Notes under the pieces: generated by a model
Database searches by the model: none
What the model was told of the DNA's origin: nothing
What the model saw: the letters and a program-made list of their open reading frames with translations, nothing else
In this document: positions 11,968 to 23,177 of the stretch, one piece after another
Numbering within the stretch: position 1 is the stretch's first letter
How the letters are laid out: the number at the start of each line of letters is the position of its first letter
Position numbers and translations under genes: made by a program
Assembly (NCBI RefSeq): GCF_000150275.1
Contig: NW_002060947.1
Span: forward strand, 5,902,286-5,966,285
DNA length: 64,000 nucleotides
Reading direction: 5' to 3'
Origin: Trichoplax adhaerens
Taxonomy: Eukaryota > Placozoa > Uniplacotomia > Trichoplacea > Trichoplacidae

Positions 11968-13457
11968 CTTGTTTTCACTCTGTCCCTCGATTCCTACTTT
12001 TGGCAGTATTGCCGTAAGTAGTACGGTACGGTACAGTACACTCTCCTTACAGTCAGAGTGGAGAGAGTAAAATACTGTAGCCAAATCTTCTACAGTACAT
12101 GCGTCATAGTAGAATTAGATAAAAGCCTACGTCCCATACTGTACTGTATTGCTAGAGTGAAGGTTTACGACTGTACTCTGTCTATCCTAAGATGCCCCAT
12201 ACTATACTGCGCTCTACAACGCTCTGTATACGGCAGATGATGTCGATGTCAGAGCAACATCAACATTTTAGATTTCCTAGACTACTCACAACACCTAAGT
12301 TAGTTTTATTAAAGGATAGGCCTTGTCGAAAAGATACAGTATGAGCGCTAAAGCATTGCTTAATAGAAATCGTTTCATGAGATAAGCTGTATTATTAATA
12401 TTTTTATATAATTATCATCGGCCACTCACCCAACACTGAACAATTGTCAACATATCATCGACTACAACAGTATACGAGTACAGTATTGTGTTTTTAAATT
12501 ACTCCCTTGATCAATGAATTCCATGAAAATTTATAGGATAATAATTATAATTAATAATAAATCAACCCATTCATCTGTTCCTTGCCGAATCATGCATAGG
12601 ACAGCAACGTTAATTTCGTTTTCGATATACGCGTAGTCTATAAACTTATTAACGTGAATCGGAAGGAGAACAGAAGTAATCCAAGTGTTGATATGCTGTA
12701 GGAAACTACGTATTACAGTATACTTAAGATCACCTCCTCATCGGTTTTTTTAACATTAGTCTTGTAAATGCTTCTCACTATTTAATAATAATTATCACTG
12801 TAATACGTATGTTAAAATCAAATCAAATCTATACCATAACTTAGTTATGCTAAGTGCTTAGTGCGATTATAATTTGCTATTCAGCATACGTCAAAGCGAT
12901 AGTCACAAACGTGCTTAGAAACAGGCTGGCGTAGCCAATAATAATTAATTAATACATTTGAATTGAAACTTATACATTATACAGTATATAGAGAGAGATT
13001 TTATTTATTCGTACGATACAGTGTACATCCTTGCAACACGTACAGTTTCTTTAAACGGTACTGCTAAACGCCTAGAGTTGTATACGCACGGTAAATTTAT
13101 CGAAATATCACAAAGTTAGTATTAACATTACCCCATACGAAGCGTCGGCAACAAGTTTTCCAGCATAAACAATATATTTGCCCCTTTTTAAGCAAAAACT
13201 TAAATGATAGCTCATACGAGTATATATATATACACACGACGATATATTTTTATACCAACGCAAATATTTGCAAATCGCTATATCTACTACTGATAAGATC
13301 ATCTTTCAGTATTAATCGAATAGCTATCCGCCAGGCTCATACTAGTAATTATCAAAGTATAAACAACAATTAATGGATCCGCTATAGGATCATCATGCAT
13401 CAAATGTGATCACCTAAGTGAGAAAAATATGAGGTAATCACTATGAAGGTATTTCGT
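11968..13457. other. Intergenic: p62 5' flank and importin alpha 3' flank
   Basis: It holds the presumed promoter of the p62 gene and the 3' UTR of importin alpha, both on the minus strand. Around 12019-12040 the sequence repeats GTACGGTACGGTACAGTAC, and TACTGTA/TACAGTA-type words recur up to about 12230. No additional exon was recognised. The 60-65-codon frames here lack any family signature. Confidence 0.45.
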
Positions 13458-16400
13458 TTAGAAAGTGATCGCTCCGGTTGGAGCAGTTTGCTGAAAGGCA
13501 AATTGATCTTCCTTCACTTCAGGAGCTAGGGTTTCATCATCATCATCTCCTTCCTAATAGGCGTAATAATCAATCATCCATCAATATATGAACGTTCCAA
13601 CAAGTTTGTAGCTCCTATAAGCATAAAAGCATCAGCAATGTTTTTACCACATCTGGGAAATATTTGTCCATTATATCGGATATTAGTTGGTAAACTTGAT
13701 CATTATCATGCGTCTGTAAGGCTTCCATTTTATCCAAGCCTGTTACAAGAATACATGTAAATCAAGAAATCGATTAATAAAAATAATACACGAAGCCAAA
13801 ATACAGATATTCTAATACTCTTATGACTATGAAGTAACTAGTACTATAAATTAATATAATTTACCTCCTTCCTCTTCGATTGATAAGCAGATTGGTTCAG
13901 CCTGTTTTACTTTATCAGCAACCTGAAATATATAGAATATGTCGTCTTAACAATTACGATCCAATCCAATTATATCTAAATATTTTCGTTTCAAAATACT
14001 TACATTTAATATGTTTCTTAGTCCTTCCAGAGCGACTATTATAATCTATCATTAAATCAAATGCTGTCGTTAAAATCACTAACGATATGAATTAAATCCA
14101 TTGTAGCCATGTTACTCGGGCAAGAATTACCTTTGGTTCCATTGATGACAATAAGTCACATAACGGCTTAATCACTCCACATTGTACTAAGTAAGATACC
14201 TAATTGGTAATGATATACTCAGTAAATATTATTTTAGGGAAGCGTCACTATTTGGTAAGCTAGCAAACAGTTTAATTTTCCAATTTACTGCAGTATTACG
14301 TCAAGTCAATCAGTTATCGTAAATTTAATAGAGTTACCTGATCAACGGTTCCACCAGCTGTAAAGTTATTTACAGCCCAAGCACATTCTTTTTTAGTCTT
14401 AAAATCACTCTATTGAAAAATACGTAAGAAGTTCGCACTTTTGCTATAGTAATTTACTCCCAATTAAATCGATAAATTATTTTGAATAAACTTACATTTC
14501 GTAGGGTTTCGACTAATTGTGGAATAATATTTGCATTTATCAATGCCTAATATGCATGGTAAAATCATTTCATGTTAAAAAACATTAAATTGCATGCAGC
14601 ATATAATCCTTCACACTAAAAGTATAAATGTGTCTATTGTATCTATTTAATAAAATAACCTGTATTTGTTGTTGATTGCCAGCCGCAATATTAGAAATAG
14701 TCCAAGCGGTTTCCTACAAGTAGAGACAGTATTGCAAAATAAATCAAGGTATTGATCTCTATTTATTGTAGCCTATTCTACTACAATAGCTTTCCAAAAT
14801 CTACCTTCTGTACGCTAGCTTTTTGGTGTTTTAACAACAAGGCTAGGCAATAATGACCTTGTAGATCAAGAATAGCCTATACCACAAAGGAAATATTCAA
14901 TATTAGCTGTGATCACAACTAAGAATATATTTTGTAATTTTCTCTGTATTTTTATATAGATATCAAGTATTCTTATCATCATATTACTTGAGTTTGCGTG
15001 TCGTTGCCTGTGACAATGTTACCAATAGTTCTTAAAGCAGGCGTCTGTAGATAAAATATTGTATAAAATACAATTAACGATGGAGGCTACCAAAAAGGAA
15101 AATTACACCAACGTAAAAAATGAAATATACTTACAAGAAGTGATAGCTCTGTAGAAGCTAGTAATGACACCAAACGTGGACAAACACCTGATCTGATAAC
15201 GTTCTCAATTTTTTCATTGGGGCCATCAGTAATATAGGACAATGCCCAGCATGCATCAGTGGAAATCTAAAAGTTGCAATAAGAGCCTAATTCAGTCAAA
15301 TCTTGTTACATGTTATTCAATATATATATGGAATCTTACCTCTTTATCATCAGCGTGCAGAAGCTGTGCCAACAATGGCAATATCTAGTGTAACATTAAC
15401 AACAGTAATAAGCTTTCAATGCTACATAGACATTATACTTTAAAAAAAGGGAAATTAACCGACTACGAATGAGCTTATAAAAATACGATGAAAATCAATA
15501 TAATTAGTGAAAGTTATTACCTCGCGGACGGCTTCAAACGGTGGTGGAGGATTTTTGTTTCGACATAAATTCGATAACGTCCAAGTTGCATTACGTAAAA
15601 ACGTCACCTATTTGTAACAGTAATAAAAATTTATTTGTATATTCTAACAAGTGAAAGGAGTTAAAATATACAGTAAAAAGTAAGTATAATAGTCACACAA
15701 AAAGGATTATTTACGATGTTTACATACAGGCTTATCAGGTGTAGTGATTCTCAGCATAGCAGGAATGACATCACAACGAATAACTAAATCCCTCGCCTTG
15801 GGTCCATCTCCAGCAATATTTCCGAGAGCCCAAATTGCTTGTTCGCACACGTTAGCATACGTCGAAGACAGCAATTTAACAAAATGTGGTACTGCCCCTA
15901 AAATTATCATTTCAAATTGTTAGTGACGAGAAGACTTGCAATATTATGTCCAATCAAGTTGGCATACCTGAATCAATGACGACCTTGGTTTGATCCGAAG
16001 TCCCAGAAGCGATATTAGTCAATGCCCAAGCAGCTTCAAATTGTAGAGTTGGGCTATAAAATAATTATGCGTATAATGAATGTTACAATATTTTTTCTAT
16101 CCAATAACGTCCATTTCTAGGTATATTCAATCTTGCTCTATCAGTTAAACGTACTTATCATTGCATGACAGAAATTCCACAAATTTGGGAACTAAACCAG
16201 CCCTATAAGATTTAATCGAAATTTGTAGTTGATTAACATCAATCCATAGATTGTACACTTACAGTTGATATCAAAGATAAAAGGCAAGAACTACACTACC
16301 TATTTTATACTCAATATGATATACATACTTGATAACACTTTCAACAGGTGGATGACGTTCCCTCGATAGAATTTTTCTAATAGCATATATAAATTATGAT

Positions 16401-19400
16401 TACTTTGTAGCTTATACCCCCAACATTCTCATATAATTTTCTCTTTTAATATCAAGACTTGGTCTATACAATTTGTAAAGCGTACCTTGCTGATTGTACA
16501 GCTAACATTTGAGTTTCAACCGATGATGGATCATTGATTTTCTAATAAAAAAATATATCATAGCACACATGTTACTATCATCAGAACATGGATAGAAATT
16601 GGCTACATGAAGTAAATATTGTATAGCGTAGCACAAATACCTGAACAATTTCATCCAGATTTGTTAAGTAATGACCACTTTCCTATTCAAATTTAATATA
16701 ATCATTTTATATCATTGCTTATTCCATCGATTTAATAGAGCTATTCATACAAAGCAGAAAATACAGCTAAAACATTTAAAAGTAAATGCCCTTCTACCTA
16801 ATTCAATGAAACTCCAATTCTATGATATTGTATGGTGAAAATATAGACTCAAATGACGGTTTCAGCTTACAGCAAAATGGTAAACAAAGTGATCCTCGTA
16901 CTATAAGATTGATACTGCTTGTAAATAGCTCTTTAAAGACTCATTCACTCCTTGCTATACTTTATCCTATCCACTACGTCGCAATAATAAAAATGCGCAT
17001 TGAAATGTGTTGTCAGTGTGACAACAATTTTCCATCCTCTCGTTTATGAACTTACTATGGAAACAACTAGTGATATCTCAGCTTCCCTATCATTGAATTG
17101 ACTACGTTCAATATTCCTGTGTCAATAGAAGCAAGATAGGGTATCGTCCATGACTATTGCTACTCATCGAATGTAATCTATGATGCAAGGGACTCCTATC
17201 GAGTGTAGTCTACAATCGATCAGTTGATGTTTTGCTATTGCCTATATGTCAACATGTCTTCAAATTGCCTATCGAAGCCATGCAGCTAACTCCAAATAGT
17301 AGAGAGGGAAAGTACGAGAATTGTTCATGTTCCTATCAACCTAGACGAGTATTGGACGTATAAAATCAAAGCATGCAAACCTATCTTGAACTCCAGCATC
17401 AGTAATGTCGATTATTCAACAGTACAAAGTCCATTTGAATACTATACAATGATTAAAGTAAAGCTTGAGAATCATTCCAAGTCACTACCCTATGATCAAC
17501 CATGAGTCCAATTTGGCCATCACTAACTTTGTCAATCTATTGTCACTTCCGTTATTAACAATACAATAATACTTCATTGAATGACAATCTATGGTGGCTA
17601 TTGTTTGGAACAATAGAAGTAGTGCAAACATCAATACTGTATGGTTGAGGAGACATCAGTCATACAAGCTGTCAGTGACCTCTGCCAGTAGACGTGCTAC
17701 ATCATGATTATCTATTGTATTTTGCAAGCGTCAATCGCGGTGAATTGTACACTTGTACGCTTCAATCAATCATAGCGTTGACTCAGCATGGACAACAATG
17801 CAATCTAAAGGCGATTCTCTTTGGTTAGATAAGTGACACAAACAAGAGTACATGGATCATATTATTCTCTATTAAGGCCACAAAATGCTGCTGGAAAATC
17901 AATCACACAACACAAACCTGATTATTGGTTGTTTCACTCAATGGATTGCAAGTCACTTCAGTCGATAGATTGACATTACGACGCTTCAGGACTTGTTCGT
18001 CTCGTTTGTTCTATGAAGAGAGGAAAAAAATGGATTAATAGACGACAGACAGTATGGCAAAAATTCATTGAAATAAAATCAGTCTTAGAATGATGGATCG
18101 CCATTCTAAACGCAATGAGAGGATAGGGTAGTCTGATCCAACAGAAATCCATTTTAGAAAGCAAAGGGTAAAACGTTCTTGGCAATACAGTACAGTAGTT
18201 GCTTGGTAAAATGATATTACCGTCTATCTTTGCACCAATAAACAAATATCCAATAACTATGTTGGATAATTTCCTATTGCAAAATGGAATGCAGTTCGTG
18301 CATTGACAATATGGATAATCAGCGATCATGATGTAATTCATTATGGCAACGTTGTTGGATCGTGTTGAATTCCAACTTGAATATACGGTAGAACGTTTTT
18401 ACAGTACTTTCTTGGACAATAATGATATAGGCGAAATGCACGAAACGTCCACGAAATACTACCTGTAAATAAATATACTATAGCGAATGGATGAAATGAA
18501 ATGCCAATTCCGATGTACATCACTTGCTGCTGGTACAATCCAATCATGATGACTAAATGTAAATCATGACTCCATTGCAATGAGAACTTTTGAAAACTGA
18601 AATGCTAACTTGTCAAAGCAAGTATCTAGTGTCATGACGCTTAACAAAAACTGGTTACAAGGAGTTAGCTGTATCATGTACAAGCGATTCATGAATGATT
18701 TCTTGCATGGCCTTCCCATATAGAAAAATTGAGCTGATAAAACAATCAAAGATCGTTGACTTTCGATCCTAACTTTGAATCTTACTTTATTACGGTATAA
18801 GGTAATAGTTATCTCTGCCGATCGACCCTTTCAATCGAGATTTTACAGTCGTGCTTTGGTGGGAAAGCAGCGATAGCAGTTGCTTATTGCTCATATGGTG
18901 TATAGAGTCATGGAGTTGAAACAATTTTTACCTAATATTACAACAAGTCCTGACACGTTTAATTACAGAATGAATGTAGGTCAAAAATCACCAGTCAGAA
19001 TATCAGTGCACTTCATGCTTTTCTAGTGCGTTGATGACGAAGTGTAATACTATTCGATGCTTTTATTGTAAACTATATTACGGATAAATTCGATTGAAAT
19101 GGAAACTTTCAAAATCCATCGTCATTGAGTGGTGTTACATCAACTACAGCACAAACCTTTCGAAGTTCGATACTGACTTCATTTCTACGTCGTCGAAGTT
19201 CCTAAAATGCGACAATATCCCAAAGTATTCTTATTAATTAATAATAATAATTGTAGAATTGAATGCATTCAAAACTGTCTATATCTAACGATCGCGCTGC
19301 GCTGATCGGAGTATCTTACAAGTGAATACAGTTCCAAGACCTATACCATCTTCCAATGTTGTATACGTATCACTACGATATCGTTATTAACACATCATGC

Positions 19401-19935
19401 TTACTTTAAGTTTGATCAAAGAAGTAAAGTGAGAAATAGGACAATTTCACCAATAACGATATCAATACATAAGATAGATGATTAAGAGTATCTGATGGCA
19501 TTCTTCAGGATATTGACCACACTAACAGAGTCAATGCAAACTATAGTAGCAAACCAAAGAGTGGAGAACGTACAGTAGTCTTTTCTGGTCGTTTAATAAT
19601 GGTACACCGGTATGCGAATATAGTCAAAATTAATAACGATCACCGGACTCATTCACTAGGTTCCATATTAATCATCAATGGTAAAAACTTGCGAATGCAC
19701 TGCGTCATAGACTTTAAAAATCACTATCAATCACAACATGAGACGATGGAGAAGGTCTTGATTTGAATTTATTACTAGACGGTCAAAAGTAAGATTTTCC
19801 TACTTCCACTACTTCGGTACACTGTGACTAAGAATGGAAATGGAAATCAATTTGCAATTCAATTTCACTTACCCTATCATCCTTTCCCTTATTTTTAAAA
19901 GATTTAAGACGAGAATTTTCAAGTGATCCAGGCAT
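13458..19935 (-). CDS. Importin subunit alpha, KPNA2-type, 22 exons
   Basis: Nuclear import adaptor: binds classical NLS cargo through armadillo repeats and importin beta through its N-terminal IBB. Exons in transcript order: 19873-19935, 19157-19201, 17918-18010, 16641-16682, 16486-16541, 16329-16376, 16155-16202, 15968-16053, 15728-15897, 15521-15607, 15340-15384, 15135-15266, 14988-15044, 14805-14876, 14660-14713, 14496-14546, 14338-14409, 14131-14199, 14004-14045, 13865-13922, 13648-13739, 13458-13553. Phases close to 525 aa (human KPNA2 is 529). The IBB shows [15 protein letters not shown] and VLKRRNV. Arm repeats keep the W...N pairs that line the NLS groove ([59 protein letters not shown]). 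The C-terminus is acidic and ends [14 protein letters not shown] and the PAL repeat wording favour the KPNA2 (alpha-1) clade over KPNA1/3. The 5' introns exceed 650 bp while the 3' introns are about 50-250 bp. Confidence 0.95.
16683..17917 (-). other. Long importin alpha intron 3, no exon seen
   Basis: This 1.2-kb intron separates exons 3 and 4 of the importin gene. By eye it is less AT-rich than the surrounding introns. No transposase, RNA gene or nested gene was recognised. The two upstream introns (18011-19156 and 19202-19872) are similar. Open frames of 60-121 codons here show no domain or conserved motif. Confidence 0.4.
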
Positions 19936-20786
19936 AGTGTACTAACCCCAAAATTGGAACAAATTGGCAACATTTATTACGCGTTCTAACACTACAACAA
20001 CGCATTGGCATATAACCTATCGAGTCCAGTAAGTTACCAATCTTGAAAAAAAAATGTCTATGTAGCTTATAACACTTACAAGGTTCAAACGTTGCTCTAA
20101 AATTAAAAATCTCAGAAGGAATCAATGTCTAATTTCAATGGAGAAGTGCAATGATCGATTGCCAAATAATGTTGATGAGCGATGGTGAGCAAGAGATTGA
20201 ATTCTGGATTTGAATTAACTGACCGTTAGTTATATACGGCCAATTTGCATACGCGTTCACTTAGTTGATAGGGGAGTCTATACTGTAGCCTTGAAAGCAT
20301 ATGTAGCGTAAAGCAGTAGTAAGGATGAATGAAAGACGTTTTGTGACAGTATGCACTGTAGTTTGCAAATGCGCAAAGGTTGCAATACAAGTGCACCGAA
20401 TTATGGATGCTTTCATACTATTTTATGCCATTGAATAGCGATGTTTGAGTAAGTAGGGCTACGCGATGATCGACACTTTATACAGTGTACAGTACTGTAA
20501 AGAGTAGGCAAGATGGCAAAATACTGTAGCCAGTGGTTGGTCTGGCCGATAGGTTAGTGTATTGTTCAGCTCTGTATGCTCATAACAGCATATAGCATAT
20601 TGCATTGAATTTCCTGACTGCCCTTTGCACATGCGGTTGCCATTCGATCACAATCCTTTGTATGGGTTCCATTGGCCAATTAAAATTGGAAGAGTGAGAA
20701 AGCTCTTCTTTCATTGGATATCGAATCAATTTGAAAATTAACCGCCGAAGGGTGATGGTAAGCATGCGCATGGCTGAATCATTTGG
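19936..20786. other. 5' flank of importin alpha
   Basis: Probably holds the importin alpha promoter and 5' UTR. No TATA box or other core element could be assigned. TACAGTGTACAGTACTGTA-like sequence is present near 20480. Nothing coding was recognised. Confidence 0.4.
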
Positions 20787-20876
20787 GTACAGTGTACACT
20801 GTACTGTACAGTACAGTCACGGACTACAGTACAGTACAGCATAATACAGTACAGTACTGTACACTGTACTGTGCTA
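20787..20876. repeat. Palindromic GTACAG/CTGTAC cluster
   Basis: The sequence contains GTACAGTGTACACTGTAC at 20787-20804, an exact 18-bp palindrome. It also contains GTACAGTACTGTAC at 20849-20862, an exact 14-bp palindrome. Runs of CAGTA/TACTG pentamers surround them. The same words occur near 12020, 12140, 20480 and 21742, so this is a locally recurrent simple-sequence family. It lies just before the 86-bp minisatellite. Confidence 0.7.
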
Positions 20877-20964
20877 GCTTTGCTTTCTACGCATGTCAAC
20901 TTTTACTAGAACCTTCTACAGAGGACCGGTAAAAATGCCAAATGAAGGACCCTGACCACTACAG

Positions 20965-21605
20965 TATGGTCTGCTATGATGAACTAGAGTATTCGGTTGC
21001 AAAATAATAACAAGGCCTGGCAGACTATCTTTCTGCTCCTTCTACTATAGTCTGCTATGGTGAACTACAGTAAAGTATTCGGTGCAACAATAATGACAAG
21101 GCCTGGCAGACTATCTTTCTGCTCCTTCTACTATAGTCTGCTATGGTGAACTACAGTAAAGTATTCGGTGCAACAATAATGACAAGGCCTGGCAGACTAT
21201 CTTTCTGCTCCTTCTACTATAGTCTGCTATGGTGAACTACAGTAAAGTATTCGGTGCAACAATAATGACAAGGCCTGGCAGACTATCTTTCTGCTCATTC
21301 TGCTATAGTCTGCTATGGTGAATTACAGTAAAGTACTCGGTGCAACAATAATGACAAGGCCTGGCAGACTATCTTTCTGCTTCTTCTACTATAGTCTGCT
21401 ATGGTGAACTACAGTAAAGTACTCGGTGCAACAATAATGACAAGGCCTGGCAGACTATCTTTCTGCTCATTCTGCTATAGTCTGCTATGGTGAATTATAG
21501 TAAAGTACTCGGTGCAAAAATAATGACAAGGCCTGGCAGACTATTTTTCTGCTCATTCTACTATACTGGACAGTAAAGTAGTTTGCTATGGTGAACTACT
21601 TTAGC
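20965..21605. repeat. 86-bp minisatellite, main array (7 copies)
   Basis: Seven copies of an 86-bp unit are marked by GCAGACTATCTTTCTGC, whose CAGACTATCT core lies at 21021, 21107, 21193, 21279, 21365, 21451 and 21537, exactly 86 bp apart each time. The first and last copies are more diverged at the edges. Between adjacent units GCAGACTAT and ATAGTCTGC form a 9-bp inverted repeat with an 18-base loop (21020-21055 in the first case). There is no unique spacer between units, so it is not a CRISPR array. It lies between importin alpha and SPAG17. Confidence 0.92.
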
Positions 21606-21754
21606 ACAATATTTTCAATAATTAATTGTCGATATGAATAGTTTTTAAATAATTAATTACAAGCTTTTTCGAGATTATTAACATTAAGTTATGTTAAACA
21701 ATTTTGCCATAACATTAAACATTATATTATCAGCAACGCTGCTGTACAGTACAG

Positions 21755-22077
21755 TACAGTACAGTAAAGTACTCGGTGCAAAAAGAATGACAAGGATAGC
21801 AGACTATCTTTCTGCTCATTCTGCTATAGTCTGCTATGGCGAACTAAAATATTCGGTACGATAATAATGACAGGGCTAAGCAGAATATCTTTCCGCTCAT
21901 TCTACTATAGTCTGCTATGGTGAACTACAGTAAAGTATTCGGTGCAAAAAGAATGACTTACACTAGCAGACTATCTTTCTGTTCATTCTGCTATAGTCCG
22001 CTATGGTGAACTAAAGTATTCGGTGCAAAAATAATGACAAGGCTTTGCAGACTATCTTTCTGCTCATTCTGCTATAG
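21755..22077. repeat. Degenerate extension of the 86-bp minisatellite (4 copies)
   Basis: Four more diverged units have the GCAGACTATCTTT-like core at about 21797, 21881, 21967 and 22048 (spacing 84, 86 and 81 bp). They are separated from the main array by about 150 bp of AT-rich unrelated sequence (21606-21740) and a short CAGTA pentamer run at 21742-21763. This looks like an older part of the array interrupted by an insertion or replacement. Confidence 0.8.
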
Positions 22078-22260
22078 CCGTAAACCCCATATTCCACACT
22101 GTGCAAAACCAATCCACCACTGGAGACGACTACCAAAATAGTTCAACCCAACATTTATATTACATAGAACGGCTGTGGCCAGTCCATTGCCCTCTTTCAT
22201 TTATTAAGTGTACATTATCTGCTAAAAAATCTTTTCTGTTACCCCTGTTAACGAAGATGA

Positions 22261-22391
22261 AAAATACGGGATTTGACCGAAGTCCTGAAAAAATGCATCG
22301 CTTGAATTGACGTATTAGTAAAATACGGGCATTCACACGACGGACTCCTTTTCAGGACAGCTAGCAGGACTCTAGTCAAATCGTGTATTTT
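22261..22391. repeat. Small fold-back element with 27-bp imperfect arms
   Basis: The arm at 22261-22287 begins AAAATACGGGATTTGACC and ends AGTCCTG. The arm at 22365-22391 is its imperfect reverse complement, with 22 of 27 positions pairing by my hand alignment. The centre contains another AAAATACGGG direct copy at about 22320 and a CAGGACAGCTAGCAGGAC repeat. It could be a MITE-like remnant or a chance local fold-back. No target-site duplication was established. Confidence 0.5.
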
Positions 22392-23177
22392 GTCCTGCCA
22401 TTTCCTAGTTCTGTAGTAGCAGCTAGCAATCAGAATACTGCAAATTATAGATTTCTATGCTGTACGGTAGCCTGTAACTTATCTCTTTCAAGTATCAATT
22501 TCTGCTGTCTGTGCTAATAGTGATACAGTATCACAGATTGATCGATCGATGGCGGACCGAGGATAACTTTCAAGACGCTTAGGCCTTAGGGTCTCAATCG
22601 TAGTCCACGCATTACACACTTGAAATATCAATTAACAATTTTATTTTTGACTATCCATATTTCAAATTGAATATTCCATTGTCAATATTTACGTATGCAG
22701 CACGTAATCCTTCATATCCAAATTAAAAATGTTACAAATAATCAAAGCCATTCAATTCGAAGCCAATATGGCGTAATATAATGAGTGACATATCTTCACG
22801 GTTAAGATAGATTTACAATATATTCGTATACGCGTAGAGCTTAGAGTGTATTGAACTGCGCCTTGGTACTATTCTAATGTGATATCCGCCTGTAAAGTTG
22901 TAAATACTCAAATGAAAAAAAATATTAATTATCATATTGTACAGGCCAAATAGTCTATGAAACGAATAGCCTTACTCAAATTATTCGAGCTATCAAAGAA
23001 AAATCGTCTCTTCCATTGACCAAGCTTTCCATCATGGATGCTAAAGTCTGTATCACAATTTCATAAATGTACTGACTGTGTTTTATTATACATTACAAGT
23101 GATATGATAAAATACTGCATGATATTGCTTAAAATACAAGATTACGACTATTACAATTTTCGGTATAAATGCAATTC
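22392..23177. other. Intergenic, SPAG17 3' flank
   Basis: Contains the 3' UTR of SPAG17 (minus strand). No coding exon or RNA gene was recognised in the rest. Confidence 0.45.
23082..23087 (-). promoter_or_regulatory. Candidate SPAG17 polyadenylation signal
   Basis: An AATAAA hexamer on the minus strand lies about 90 bases downstream of the SPAG17 stop codon. Assigned by position only. Confidence 0.4.

Noticed and set aside
17976-18749. Run of minus-strand frames of 61-121 codons inside importin introns
   Set aside because: No recognisable domain, not in phase with importin exons, and overlapping each other in different frames. Best read as random open frames in intronic sequence.
20965-22077. 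CRISPR array
   Set aside because: Units are contiguous 86-bp copies with no unique spacers and no cas genes, in a clearly eukaryotic setting.
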